DNA of 61,632 nucleotides from Acidobacteriaceae bacterium (GTDB lineage: Bacteria; Acidobacteriota; Terriglobia; Bryobacterales; Bryobacteraceae), in assembly GCA_019240405.1 (NCBI GenBank), contig JAFAYL010000040.1, positions 1 to 61,632 of the forward strand, in the 5' to 3' direction. Below are positions 46,524-55,550 of this stretch, one piece after another (the first letter of the stretch is position 1; every line of letters begins with the position of its first letter). The notes under the pieces are model-generated. The model saw nothing but the letters and a program-made list of their open reading frames with translations. It was not told the DNA's origin and did no database searches. Position numbers and translations under genes: made by a program.

Positions 46524-46802
46524 ATGAATTGGACGCTTCATTTAATCCTGTGGGGAGTGATTGTGGCGATTATCGTAGCCTTCTTCCTTTATCAAAGATG
46601 GCTCGAAAATCATAGTGACCGGTACATCCACTTGCATGGCGATACGCGCGATGCCAAATTCCTCGAAGCGCAAAGTGCGCAAGCCAAACGCATGGATACG
46701 GTGGCGAAAGTAAAAAACGCGCTCATTATCGTGCTCATTGTCTATGTACTGGCCGTTGCGGGAATCGGCGTGTACATGGCTTGGAACAACACTGGCGGAT
46801 AG
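46524..46802 (+). CDS. Small two-helix membrane protein, function unknown
   Basis: A ~92-residue protein with a hydrophobic helix at each end (LHLILWGVIVAIIVAFFLY; ALIIVLIVYVLAVAGIGVYM) and a polar middle rich in H, D and Q (HSDRYIHLHGDTRDAKFLEAQSAQAKR). GGAG lies 12 nt before the ATG at 46524; a TTG at 46515 is 3 nt from it, so the start is uncertain. No motif of a known family. It stands alone between the modBC operon (divergent) and the sedolisin gene. Confidence 0.6.
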   Translation: MNWTLHLILWGVIVAIIVAFFLYQRWLENHSDRYIHLHGDTRDAKFLEAQSAQAKRMDTVAKVKNALIIVLIVYVLAVAGIGVYMAWNNTGG

Positions 46803-46970
46803 AGCACACCTTAACTCGTAGCGCCGCTCAGGCGTTATCCGATTAGTTACAGACTCAACTACTTAGTTAATTTCTGTCCTCCTGAAGGCGCGCTCAGGCC
46901 AATGTAAGTACGTATCGCGCGCTGTGGCCCGAAAGCTGCGAGTGCTGTTGTGACTACTCAGGAGGTAGTT

Positions 46971-48458
46971 ATGAAAGAAAATACTGACTATTCGTATTTC
47001 CGTTGTGTCAACGGAAACACTCTCAATTCTGTTTGGCCGTCGCCTTTGTGGCGTTTCCGATCAATCGGAGTACTCGTAACCTTACCTTTGTTCGCGCTAG
47101 GAGCGCTAGCGCAAGAGGGCAGCACCGGGGCAGTCTCATCTCTAGAGATGTCGCCGCGCTCGGCGCAAATTGGGCAGGTCTATGTCCCTCCGAGCAGCAC
47201 GGAACAAAAGCCGGGATTTGTTCACACGAATTACGTGCTGCGCAGCATGGACGGGAAGAAGCCGGCTCCGTTGTCAATTGCAACGGATGCAGGGCTGCCC
47301 GGCCCCAACTCAACGACGACGTTTGCCGAAACGCCTGCTTCGCTTGGTTGTCTTTACATAGGAAGCCCCTACTCGTCGGGATGTGTGCCGAAAGGCTTGA
47401 ACGGTCGCGGGGGTGGCCCAAGCGCTGCCGGTTATGGAGCAATCGCCATCGTAGATGCATTCGATAACCCGAACGCAGCGAACGATGTAGCCACTTTCAA
47501 CGCTCAATGGCCTCTGCTAGCCACCAACTTCACGAAAATCTACGCCAATGGCAACGGTAGCTGCAGCGTCCCTCCATTTGACTCGGGTTGGGCCCTTGAG
47601 GAATCGCTTGACATCGAGTGGGCGCACGTATTTGCTCCCAAGGCAGCCATTATTCTCGTTGAGGCGTGCTCCAATTCATGGTCGGATCTTCTCTATGCGG
47701 AGCAGGTCGCGTTCAACTACATCGTCAACAACTATCCCGCAGGAGGTCAAGTTTCGAATAGCTGGGCAGGCGGAGAGTTCTCCGGGCAAATCGCCGATGA
47801 CCCGTTCTTTGCTGATTGGAACTATGTCGGTGTTACGGGCTGGAAGACGCATATTCTAGCCTTCGCTTCTGCCGGCGACAGCGGTTTGGGAGCGGCATAC
47901 CCGAGTACTAATCCTTGGTTGATTTCCGCGGGTGGCACAACTGTGCTGCGCGACGCTTCTAGCGATAAATTTGTCTCTGAAAGTTGCTGGAGCGGATCGG
48001 GCGGCGGAACAAGCTCACAGGAAACCTACGCAACGAGTTTCACGGGCGGCAATATGGGACCTTGGGCTGATTTCCAGTACCCCATTTTTGGACAAGGCAG
48101 CCGTAGCACGCCTGACCTGTCCTCCGATGCCGACCCTGCTAGCGGAGTTTATGTTTACTCGGGCGCTAACGGCGGCTGGTTCATCGTCGGCGGCACCAGC
48201 GTATCATCTCCCTCGCTCGCCAGCATGATAAACCGTGCGGGGAATCAGCTCGGGTCGGTTTTCCTGACGCCTGTCACGAGTGGTGGCGACTGGTTCAACA
48301 CCGAGGAAAACAATCTTCTTTATGCCCAACTCGCGACAACCCACGCCTACAGGGGGAATTTCTACGACATTACAACTGGCTCGAACGGCGCGTCCGCCGT
48401 TGCGTCATATGACCAGTGCACTGGCGTAGGAAGCCCACGCGGAGTGCTCGGGAAGTAG
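46971..48458 (+). CDS. Sedolisin (S53)-type serine peptidase, secreted
   Basis: Sedolisins are acid-acting secreted peptidases with a Ser-Glu-Asp triad. In this 495-residue protein the Glu/Asp motif is EESLDIEW (~211), the oxyanion Asp is in SAGDSG (~300) and the nucleophile is in GGTSVSSPS (~410). A C-terminal FYDITTGSNG and DQCTGVGSPRG suit the calcium site. A signal-like segment (FRSIGVLVTLPLFALGALA) lies at ~30-47. The ~180-residue pro-domain typical of kumamolisin-like enzymes is not recognisable; only ~90 residues sit between the signal and the catalytic part. The start at 46971 has CAGGAGG 6 nt upstream. Confidence 0.85.
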   Translation: MKENTDYSYFRCVNGNTLNSVWPSPLWRFRSIGVLVTLPLFALGALAQEGSTGAVSSLEMSPRSAQIGQVYVPPSSTEQKPGFVHTNYVLRSMDGKKPAPLSIATDAGLPGPNSTTTFAETPASLGCLYIGSPYSSGCVPKGLNGRGGGPSAAGYGAIAIVDAFDNPNAANDVATFNAQWPLLATNFTKIYANGNGSCSVPPFDSGWALEESLDIEWAHVFAPKAAIILVEACSNSWSDLLYAEQVAFNYIVNNYPAGGQVSNSWAGGEFSGQIADDPFFADWNYVGVTGWKTHILAFASAGDSGLGAAYPSTNPWLISAGGTTVLRDASSDKFVSESCWSGSGGGTSSQETYATSFTGGNMGPWADFQYPIFGQGSRSTPDLSSDADPASGVYVYSGANGGWFIVGGTSVSSPSLASMINRAGNQLGSVFLTPVTSGGDWFNTEENNLLYAQLATTHAYRGNFYDITTGSNGASAVASYDQCTGVGSPRGVLGK

Positions 48459-48474
48459 CCCTCCTCCTTCTTCG

Positions 48475-48490
48475 ACGGACTTCGGTCCGT
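48475..48490 (+). terminator. Terminator-like hairpin after the sedolisin gene
   Basis: ACGGAC and GTCCGT flank the stable TTCG loop, followed by TTTCTCC, 16 bp after the stop. The stem is short but the tetraloop is very stable. Confidence 0.6.
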
Positions 48491-48510
48491 TTCTCCGCGT
48501 GTCTTGCACA

Positions 48511-48534
48511 GAGGCTCTGCTCAGGCAGAGCCTC
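48511..48534. terminator. Perfect 10-bp hairpin between convergent genes
   Basis: GAGGCTCTGC and its exact complement flank a TCAG loop. It lies 3 bp before the end of the convergent secreted-protein gene. With the preceding stem it gives two independent hairpins between the converging genes, consistent with bidirectional termination. Confidence 0.55.
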
Positions 48535-48536
48535 CT

Positions 48537-49178
48537 TCATTTGTTCTCTTGGTGCTCTGCCACTTGCCCCATCTTCTCCAAGGGCGTGCACTTTTCGGGG
48601 GGACTAAACAACGCCTTATCTGGAGTGCCGAGCACGATATCCCGATAGATGGCGGTCAGCTTCGTCTCAGGCAATTGCGATTCAATCTTTACGGGAGCTC
48701 CCTTCAGATCCTCTGCTTCCCAAACCTTCGATCGGATAGTTTTCCCATCGGGTCTCGTCACATCTGCAATCTCGACCTTGCACGTGTGACCCTCCACCAC
48801 TTCAGTTCCTGCCGGGGTTCGCTTCACCTTGCTTCCGTACAACAGCTCCAAAGGACTCTCTAGCATCTTGGCCTGATCGGTCCTCATCACCACACACTGA
48901 TGAGTGCCGTCCGGGTAAGTGGTCAGGCTGTAGACTTTACCGCTCGCTGGCGCATATAGCGTGGTGATTGCAGGGCTTCTCTCCACCCGTACGCTCGATC
49001 CCGATCGATACACCTTCATTGTCATGTCGTATTTCGCCATATGAAAGACCTGGGTCGCGGTAAGATCCGGAAACTCCCAAGCGTTATCAGAGGTCTGCGC
49101 GCGCAAATGGGTGGCGAGCGCAAGGACCGGCAAAAACGTTAATGCAGCTTTTCCAAACTTCCGAATCTCACCATTCAT
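48537..49178 (-). CDS. Exported DUF4412-like protein
   Basis: A 213-residue protein with a signal peptide (GKAALTFLPVLALATHLRA) and a beta-rich mature part. The opening (FHMAKYDMTMKVYRSGSSVRVERS), a central TDQAKMLE and a TEVVEGHTCKVEIADVTRPDG block resemble the DUF4412/LolA-like proteins common in Acidobacteria. The motif C-T-K-V-E with a second cysteine near the end (EKCTPLE) may be a disulfide. It may bind lipid or periplasmic ligand, but this is a guess. The start at 49178 is three codons inside the longest frame. Confidence 0.6.
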   Translation of the reverse strand: MNGEIRKFGKAALTFLPVLALATHLRAQTSDNAWEFPDLTATQVFHMAKYDMTMKVYRSGSSVRVERSPAITTLYAPASGKVYSLTTYPDGTHQCVVMRTDQAKMLESPLELLYGSKVKRTPAGTEVVEGHTCKVEIADVTRPDGKTIRSKVWEAEDLKGAPVKIESQLPETKLTAIYRDIVLGTPDKALFSPPEKCTPLEKMGQVAEHQENK

Positions 49179-49262
49179 GAGTGCCAACGTGCAAGTCCCG
49201 ATTTCCGATACTTCCCCACTCTAAAGACAATGCAACTCCTCGTCAAGATTAGACTAAAAAGA

Positions 49263-50339
49263 ATGTTCTGGAAACCGCTGCTTTCCGCTTTTTCCGGACT
49301 CGTTGTCTCAATTTGCACTGCGCAACAACCCACATGGCACTTCGCTGTCTCGGGTGATTCCAGAAATTGTGGCGATGTTGTCATGCCCGCCATCGCTAAG
49401 GGAGCAGCAGCGAATCAGGCTGCCTTTTATTGGCACCTGGGCGACTACCGCGCGATTTACATCTTCGATCAGGATTACCAAGCCGAGTACAAGCCCAATG
49501 ATCCTGCGACCCCGCCGATGATCACCAGTTATCTAGCCGGCTCATGGCAGGATTTCATTCAGAATCAGCTTGCACCGTTTGGAAACACGCCAGTTTTCTT
49601 AGCTCTCGGAAATCACGAGCTGATTCCACCCAAGACCAGAGATCAGGCGCTGCTCCAATTTGCCGACTGGTTCAACGCACTTCCGGTTCAGGAGCAGCGC
49701 ATACGCGATAATCCTCAGGACCACACGGTTAAGGCTTACTATCACTGGTTCAAAGATGGCATCGATTTCATCACGCTCGACAACGCATCTGCTGACCAAT
49801 TCGATGACCAACAGATGAAATGGATCCAGGCCGTCCTCAATCGCGATGAGGCGAGCGATTCGGTGCGCGCGCTAGTTGTCGGGATGCACGAAGCACTCCC
49901 GGAAAGCATCTCGAAAGATCACAGTATGAACCAGTCCCTGATCGGAGTCCAGAGCGGGCGCCAAGTCTATAGCTGGCTCCTCGACTTCAAACAGCACTCG
50001 CGAAAACCCGTTTACGTCCTGGCAAGCCATTCCCATTACTTCATGGACGGCATTTTCAATACCGACTACTGGCGGACGCATGGCGGTGTGCTTCCTGGCT
50101 GGATCGTTGGCACCGCTGGAGCGGAACGGTATGCGCTACCTGCGAATGCGAGTCAAGCCAAAACAGCAAAAACGCGCGTTTACGGCTATCTTTTAGCCAC
50201 CGTGAGCTCGTCGAAAGATGATCCGGTCACTTTCGATTTCGAGGAGCTGAAGGAAACCGACGTCCCGCTGGACGTCGTGGCCCGCTTTACACCTGATGCC
50301 GTACACGCATGCTGGATTGCGAATCCGCCTGTGCAGTAA
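49263..50339 (+). CDS. Exported metallophosphoesterase
   Basis: A 358-residue calcineurin-like phosphoesterase with a signal peptide (WKPLLSAFSGLVVSICTA). The metal-site motifs are SGDSRN (variant of GDxH, ~30), YWHLGDYR (GDxxD variant), LALGNHE, and SHSHY near the end of the catalytic part. Because the second and last motifs differ from the classic ones, one metal position may be altered. Substrate unknown; related proteins act as nucleotidases or phosphomonoesterases. ATG 49263 is preferred because it begins the signal; an ATG at 49230 is the alternative. Confidence 0.8.
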   Translation: MFWKPLLSAFSGLVVSICTAQQPTWHFAVSGDSRNCGDVVMPAIAKGAAANQAAFYWHLGDYRAIYIFDQDYQAEYKPNDPATPPMITSYLAGSWQDFIQNQLAPFGNTPVFLALGNHELIPPKTRDQALLQFADWFNALPVQEQRIRDNPQDHTVKAYYHWFKDGIDFITLDNASADQFDDQQMKWIQAVLNRDEASDSVRALVVGMHEALPESISKDHSMNQSLIGVQSGRQVYSWLLDFKQHSRKPVYVLASHSHYFMDGIFNTDYWRTHGGVLPGWIVGTAGAERYALPANASQAKTAKTRVYGYLLATVSSSKDDPVTFDFEELKETDVPLDVVARFTPDAVHACWIANPPVQ

Positions 50340-50352
50340 GGCGCAAGTCTTC

Positions 50353-51402
50353 TCAAGCCCGCACGAATTTTCTCCGTCCGTAGACCACCCTCAAGCGTGT
50401 ATAAATTGTCTTAAGAATCGCCATCGCAGGTATGGAAAAAAACATTCCAGGCACGCCTGCAATGCTATTGCCTGCCAGAACCGCGAAGAGCACAAGCAAT
50501 GGATGCAGCTCCACCCCAGCGCTCATTAGGTACGGATTGAGCACGTAATCCTGAAACACGCGATAGCAGCTCCAGAACACAATGATCCACAGCAGCCCGC
50601 CCGAACCGCTCACCGCGCAAACGATCAGCATAATCACGAGCGCCGCCGCGGGTCCGAAGACCGGAATGAATTCAAGCATTCCGGCCAAGCCTGCGAGCAA
50701 AAGCTCGTAGGGATAACGCATTAAGCTCAGGAAAATCAACCAAGCTATGAAAGACGCAAGCGCAAGCAGCACGAGCGCCCGCATGTAGCTCTTAAGCACG
50801 ATGTGCACATCTTCCAGAATGAGTTCCACCATCGTCCGATCGTGCCCGGCTTCGACGGCGCCAATGAGATTCACCCGAATGAGCTCGCCATCTTTCAGAA
50901 AAAAGAACGCAAGTATCGGAACCAGGATGATGGGCAGTATGTAACTAAGGCCCGATAGCAGACGCGCGCCCGTCTGCTGAATGAAGGGAACGATACTCGC
51001 TTCCAGGTTCACCGCTTCGCGATTCAGCGCTGAAACGAGCTGAGCGCGAATCGGCTCGAGCCAAGAGGGCAGCGGAATTTTCGTCATCTTTGCCGTCGCC
51101 AGTAGCGAAGGGAAGCGAGTCGCCAGGCTGCTGGCCTCCTCAGCGATCGTCGGAATCACCTGAAACCCGATTGCGACAAGAATGCCGATCAGCAGTACAT
51201 AAACCAATCCGAGCGCGAGGTTGCGGCGTTTGGGCATAACTCGCTCGACCAATCCAACAAGCGGAGACAACATGTAGGCAAAAAATATTGCCACCGCGAA
51301 GAGAAGTATGGTCTCGCGAATGAAATACACCACTGCGAGCAGCAATCCAAACAGGAAAACGGTCCAGATCACGCGAAGCGCGCGGTCGTCGATTTCCAGC
51401 AT
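50353..51402 (-). CDS. AI-2E-family (PerM/TqsA-type) membrane permease
   Basis: A 349-residue protein with the family's arrangement. Membrane helices lie at the N-terminus (FLFGLLLAVVYFIRETILLFAVAIFFAYML) and an amphipathic region follows (TMVELILEDVHIVLKSYMRAL). Re-entrant helices come later (YPYELLLAGLAGMLEFIPVFGPAAALVIML) and a conserved LHPLLVLFAVLAGNSIAGVPGMFFSIP at the C-terminus. These proteins have been linked to autoinducer-2, Na+/H+ or other exchange, and their substrate is usually unknown. It is divergent from the carboxylase gene, with ~50 bp between starts. Confidence 0.88.
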   Translation of the reverse strand: MLEIDDRALRVIWTVFLFGLLLAVVYFIRETILLFAVAIFFAYMLSPLVGLVERVMPKRRNLALGLVYVLLIGILVAIGFQVIPTIAEEASSLATRFPSLLATAKMTKIPLPSWLEPIRAQLVSALNREAVNLEASIVPFIQQTGARLLSGLSYILPIILVPILAFFFLKDGELIRVNLIGAVEAGHDRTMVELILEDVHIVLKSYMRALVLLALASFIAWLIFLSLMRYPYELLLAGLAGMLEFIPVFGPAAALVIMLIVCAVSGSGGLLWIIVFWSCYRVFQDYVLNPYLMSAGVELHPLLVLFAVLAGNSIAGVPGMFFSIPAMAILKTIYTRLRVVYGRRKFVRA

Positions 51403-51453
51403 GATTGCTAGACTAACAGGTGCTCACGTGCTTGCTGTTTTGCTGCTGGCGCA

Positions 51454-53106
51454 ATGAGCCCTATGCAGAGTTCCGCCCGTGACATGCGGCGTCTGGCCGG
51501 AGATTTACACGAGCTCGAGCGCAAGCTTCGCTCCGGCGGCGGCCCGAAAAAGATTGAAAAACAGCATAACGAAGGCAAGCTGACAGCCCGCGAGCGAATC
51601 GATCATTTGATCGATAGAGGAACAATGTTCCTCGAAATCGGTTTGCTCATTGCATACGACAAGTACGACGGGCAAGCGCCGGGCGCGGGCGTTGTTACAG
51701 GTCTCGCCAAGATTGAAGGCCGGCCCGCTGTCATCGTGGCGAACGATGCCACCGTCAAAGCAGGCGCCTGGTGGCCTGAGACCATCACGAAAATTCTCCG
51801 CGCGCAGGAGATCGCCATGCGCAATCGCGTGCCGATCGTCTATTTGGTCGATTCAGCCGGCGTGAATTTGCCGTTACAAGACGGTATCTTCCCGGGACAA
51901 TATGGAGCCGCGCGCATCTTCTATTACAACTCGCTCATGCGCCGCCGTCTGCACATCCCGCAGATCGCGGCGGTAATGGGTCCATGCATCGCGGGCGGCG
52001 CGTACCTTCCAGCGCTTAGCGACGTGATCATTATGGTCGAAAAAGCAAGCTTCATGGGTTTGGGCGGACCCAATCTGGTCAAGGGCGCCGTGGGTCAAGT
52101 GACAAATGCGGAGACACTGGGTGGAGCAGCTATGCACACCAGCATCAGCGGTGTTGCGCATTATCGTGCAGAGAACGATACGGCTTGTCTCGAGATTATA
52201 CGGCAGCAGTTTCGCCAAATGCCCAATACCATCACGCCGCCAAAAGGCAATCCGCCGCGTCTCGACCCCGCCGGACTCTACGACGCTCTCCCAGCCGATC
52301 ACCGGCTCCCTTACCAAATGGAAGATGTGCTCGGTCGCATTCTCGATACCGGCGATTTTCTCGAGTTTCAACCCGATTACGCTCCTGAGTTTTTGTGCGC
52401 CGCCGCCCAGCTCAATGGCAGAAGGATCGGCGTCATCGCGAATCGCCGCGGTTTTATGAAAACACCTGCCGGGCCGCGTGTGGGCGGAATCGTTTACACA
52501 GAATCCGCTCGCAAAGTGGCTTATTTCGTCGAAAACGCCGAACGCCATCGCTTACCGCTGCTCTATGTTCAGGATGTTTCGGGGTTTATGGTCGGCGTGG
52601 AAGCGGAAACGGCAGGCATTATTCGCGCAGGTGCGGAAATGGTCGAGGCGATGGCCTGCGCAACCGTGCCGAAAATAGTCCTCACAGTTAATCACGCGAG
52701 CGGCGCCGGTTACTATGCGATGGCGGGCCAAGGCTTCGATCCGAACTTCACCTTCTCCTGGCCCACAGCTCGAATCGGCGTGATGGAAGGCGATTCGGCT
52801 GTGCAGGCGATCTTCGGCCCCGATCTCGACAAACTGAAAAACTCCGGCCAGCCTGTGCCAAAGGAGCTGGATACAAAGATCGCGAAAACGCGCGGCGATT
52901 ACGAGCGCTGGTTAGATGCCAAGTATGCAGCGGCTCGCGGTCATTGCGACGCCGTAATCGATCCTATTGAAACGCGGCCTGTTTTGGATTTCGCGTTCGA
53001 AGTAGCTTGTGCGAATGCGAGAACAGAGCACCTGCCGCTTGAGGTGATGGGTCTGGAAAATGCTTGGGAGAAGTCCTCGGCCTCGCACGATAGCGTGACG
53101 CGCTGA
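51454..53106 (+). CDS. Acyl-CoA carboxylase beta subunit (carboxyltransferase; MccB-like)
   Basis: A 550-residue carboxyltransferase transferring CO2 from biotin to an acyl-CoA. Crotonase-like halves show KIEKQHNEGKLTARERIDHLID, the oxyanion stretch AVMGPCIAGGAYLPALSD, MGLGGPNLVKGAVGQVTNAETLGGAAMH and, in the second half, LPLLYVQDVSGFMVGVEAE. Its length and motifs fit methylcrotonyl-CoA or geranyl-CoA carboxylases better than propionyl-CoA ones. The following genes (AtuA-like and a hydratase) fit breakdown of branched or terpenoid acyl-CoA. The biotin subunit is not here but 24 kb upstream (25.6-27.6 kb). Specificity is an inference. Confidence 0.88.
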   Translation: MSPMQSSARDMRRLAGDLHELERKLRSGGGPKKIEKQHNEGKLTARERIDHLIDRGTMFLEIGLLIAYDKYDGQAPGAGVVTGLAKIEGRPAVIVANDATVKAGAWWPETITKILRAQEIAMRNRVPIVYLVDSAGVNLPLQDGIFPGQYGAARIFYYNSLMRRRLHIPQIAAVMGPCIAGGAYLPALSDVIIMVEKASFMGLGGPNLVKGAVGQVTNAETLGGAAMHTSISGVAHYRAENDTACLEIIRQQFRQMPNTITPPKGNPPRLDPAGLYDALPADHRLPYQMEDVLGRILDTGDFLEFQPDYAPEFLCAAAQLNGRRIGVIANRRGFMKTPAGPRVGGIVYTESARKVAYFVENAERHRLPLLYVQDVSGFMVGVEAETAGIIRAGAEMVEAMACATVPKIVLTVNHASGAGYYAMAGQGFDPNFTFSWPTARIGVMEGDSAVQAIFGPDLDKLKNSGQPVPKELDTKIAKTRGDYERWLDAKYAAARGHCDAVIDPIETRPVLDFAFEVACANARTEHLPLEVMGLENAWEKSSASHDSVTR

Positions 53107-53109
53107 GCG

Positions 53110-54444
53110 ATGATCAGGATCGCTAACGGGCAAGGCTTTTGGGGAGATTGGCTCGAAGCTCCCGTGCGGCTCATCGAGGGCGGCCCGCTCGATTACCTCA
53201 CACTTGACTACCTCGCGGAGGTCACTATGTCGATCTTGCAGAAGCAGCGCAAGGCCGACCCGACTCTCGGCTATGCGAGAGACTTTCCGCCTCTCATGGC
53301 TCGTATTGCCCGTCGCGTCCTGGATCAAAACATTCGCGTCCTCGCAAACGCCGGAGGTGTGAATCCGATCGCCTGCGCGCGCGAGGTCAGGCGGCTCGCT
53401 CCCCATCTTCAGGTCTCCGTGGTGCTCGGCGATGAGATACTCGCTCGCATGGATGAACTGATTGCAGGCGGCAATGAATTCCGCAACATGGATACAGGTG
53501 AGTCAATTAGCTGCATTCGCGATCGCGTCCAAAGTGCAAACGTCTACATTGGAGCCTTTCCGCTGGCTGAGGCGCTCGCAACGGGCGCCAATGTGGTGAT
53601 CACCGGCCGGTGCGCGGATGCCGCTCTCGCGCTCGCTCCCATGCTTCACGAATTTCAGTGGAAGCCCGACGATTGGAATAGGCTTGCCAGTGGTATCGTG
53701 GCTGGCCATATCATCGAGTGCGGCACGCAAGCCACTGGAGGAAACTGTACCTTCGACTGGCAGTCTACTCCGGATTTCGCTCACATCGGATATCCGATTA
53801 TTGAGGCTAACCCGAGTGGCGAAACCGTGATTACGAAACATCCCGGCACAGGGGGCCGTGTTACACAAGCAACTGTCAAGGAACAACTTCTCTATGAAAT
53901 CGGCGACCCGCGATCGTACGTGACACCCGATGTTGTCGCCGATTTCACCACCATCGAACTATCTGATAATGGGCCCGACCACGTCCGCATCTCGAATGTC
54001 GTTGGCCGCCCCCGGCCAGAGAAACTCAAGGCGTCCATCTCGTATCACTATGGTTGGAAAACCGTGGGAACATTGGTTTACTCCGCCCCCGATGCGCTCG
54101 CGAAAGCGCAGGCCGCAGACAAGATGGTTCGTCAGCGATTGCATGACTTGAATCTGAATTTCGACAAGATTCACACCGAATTCTTTGGGATCAATGCTTG
54201 TCACGCTCATCTCGCTCCGCAAGTTCCCGAACCGGCTGAGGTCCAGGTGCGCATCGGTGTCCGCAGCACAGAGAAAGCGTCGCTCGAAAGATTCACACGC
54301 GAAGTGATTCCTCTAGTCCTGAACGGGCCTCCGACGGCAACCGGCTATGGTGAAGGACGGCCGCAAGTCCGGGAGATCGTCGCCTATTGGCCCGCGCTCG
54401 TCTCGCGCGATGTAGTTTCGACTCGCGTCGAGGTTGTCCAATGA
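53110..54444 (+). CDS. AtuA-type DUF1446 protein (acyclic terpene utilisation family)
   Basis: A 444-residue protein. It begins IRIANGQGFWGDWLEAPVRLIEGGPLDYLTLDYLAEVTM, the hallmark of the AtuA/DUF1446 family. Further blocks are VLANAGGVNPIACAREVRRLA, NVVITGRCADAALALAPML, GHIIECGTQATGGN and KHPGTGGRVTQATVKEQLLYEI. AtuA of Pseudomonas belongs to the citronellol/geraniol pathway, but its biochemical role is not settled. In many bacteria the protein continues into a ~110-residue C-terminal domain, which here is a separate overlapping gene. Start is 3 bp after the carboxylase stop. Confidence 0.85.
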   Translation: MIRIANGQGFWGDWLEAPVRLIEGGPLDYLTLDYLAEVTMSILQKQRKADPTLGYARDFPPLMARIARRVLDQNIRVLANAGGVNPIACAREVRRLAPHLQVSVVLGDEILARMDELIAGGNEFRNMDTGESISCIRDRVQSANVYIGAFPLAEALATGANVVITGRCADAALALAPMLHEFQWKPDDWNRLASGIVAGHIIECGTQATGGNCTFDWQSTPDFAHIGYPIIEANPSGETVITKHPGTGGRVTQATVKEQLLYEIGDPRSYVTPDVVADFTTIELSDNGPDHVRISNVVGRPRPEKLKASISYHYGWKTVGTLVYSAPDALAKAQAADKMVRQRLHDLNLNFDKIHTEFFGINACHAHLAPQVPEPAEVQVRIGVRSTEKASLERFTREVIPLVLNGPPTATGYGEGRPQVREIVAYWPALVSRDVVSTRVEVVQ

Positions 54445-54773
54445 AAATCCCGCTCACTCGCATCGCCCACGCGCGCTCGGGCGACAAAGGAGATATTTCG
54501 AATGTCGGGCTCATCGCAAGCAAGCCGGAGTACTATCCGATTCTGCTTCGCGAGGTAACTGCCGAGCGTGTCAAGCGCCACTTCGGCCGGCTCGTTGAAG
54601 GGAGCGTCACGTGCTACGAGCTCTCCAATTTGGCTGCTCTGAACTTTGTCATGGAAAAGGCGCTCGACGGTGGCGGCACAATTTCACTCCGCACTGATGC
54701 GCAGGGGAAAACCCACGGAGCAGCTCTGCTGACCATGGAAATCGAGGTAGCCTCCGGTGAGCTTACAGATTGA
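54441..54773 (+). CDS. AtuA C-terminal-domain protein, encoded separately
   Basis: A 110-residue protein beginning KIPLTRIAHARSGDKGDISNVGLIA, a signature found at the C-terminus of longer AtuA proteins. It continues with RVKRHFGRLVEGSVTCYELSNLAALNFVMEKALDGGG. The ATG overlaps the AtuA-like stop by 4 nt (ATGA), and the 3' end overlaps the hydratase start. The split genes presumably give two subunits of one complex. Role unproven. Confidence 0.8.
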   Translation: MKIPLTRIAHARSGDKGDISNVGLIASKPEYYPILLREVTAERVKRHFGRLVEGSVTCYELSNLAALNFVMEKALDGGGTISLRTDAQGKTHGAALLTMEIEVASGELTD

Positions 54774-55542
54774 TCAGAGTCATCGTGTTCTGCACATTAC
54801 CCTGAACCGGCCCGAGAAGCGCAATGCGCTCACTTCCGAGATGTGCTCGAAGATGGTGGCTGCAATCGAGTCGGCACAAGATGATCCCCAAATCGGCTCG
54901 ATCCTAATCAGCGCTGTCGGTCAAGTCTTTTGCGCTGGCATGGATCTGGATGAAGCTGTCTCGCCCGGCAATGAGCACCTGGCTCCGGTTCACGAAAAAC
55001 TCTTCACTGCAGGCGCGCACTCGCTTAAGCCAATTGTGCTTTGCGTGAATGGTCCTGCGCTAGGCGGCGGACTCGGCCTCGTCGCGCAAGCCCACGCGGC
55101 CGTCGCTGCAGAGGGCGCTGTCTTCGGCCTAACCGAAATGCGAATCGGGCTCTGGCCCTTCCTGGTCTATCGCGCCGTCGAATCGGCTTTAGGCGCGCGC
55201 CGCACACTCGAGCTCAGTCTCACCGCGCGTCTCTTTCAGGCGCAAGAAGCTTTGAGCTGGGGATTGGTGCAGTACATCTGTCCACCAGCCGAGGCATGCC
55301 ATCGAGCCGCCGCGATAGCCCGCGACTTGGCGAAAGCGAGTCCACTCGCGATTCAGGCTGGTCTTGAATACGTTCGCGACGCACGCGATAGGTCGTGGCG
55401 CGAAGCGGGCGAGCTCGCGACAGTGCTGCGAAGGAAGATTATGGAAAGCGCTGACTTCAAGGAGGGATACGCAGCGTTCAAAGAGAAGCGCGACCCCCAT
55501 TGGCCCAGCATGCCGCAATCGAAACCGAAAACGAAGACCTGA
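54757..55542 (+). CDS. Enoyl-CoA hydratase/isomerase-family protein
   Basis: A 261-residue crotonase-fold protein starting with GTG (SLQIDQSHRVLHITLNRPEKRNALTSEM). The oxyanion-hole segments are SAVGQVFCAGMDLDE and VNGPALGGGLGLVAQAHAAVA. Of the two catalytic Glu of true hydratases, one can be placed in FGLTEMRIGLWPFLVY. The other position is not certain, so isomerase or hydrolase activity cannot be excluded. Position after AtuA and the carboxylase suggests a methylglutaconyl- or isohexenylglutaconyl-CoA hydratase. It overlaps the small AtuA-domain gene by 17 nt. Confidence 0.8.
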   Translation: MSLQIDQSHRVLHITLNRPEKRNALTSEMCSKMVAAIESAQDDPQIGSILISAVGQVFCAGMDLDEAVSPGNEHLAPVHEKLFTAGAHSLKPIVLCVNGPALGGGLGLVAQAHAAVAAEGAVFGLTEMRIGLWPFLVYRAVESALGARRTLELSLTARLFQAQEALSWGLVQYICPPAEACHRAAAIARDLAKASPLAIQAGLEYVRDARDRSWREAGELATVLRRKIMESADFKEGYAAFKEKRDPHWPSMPQSKPKTKT

Positions 55543-55550
55543 GAAGTACG

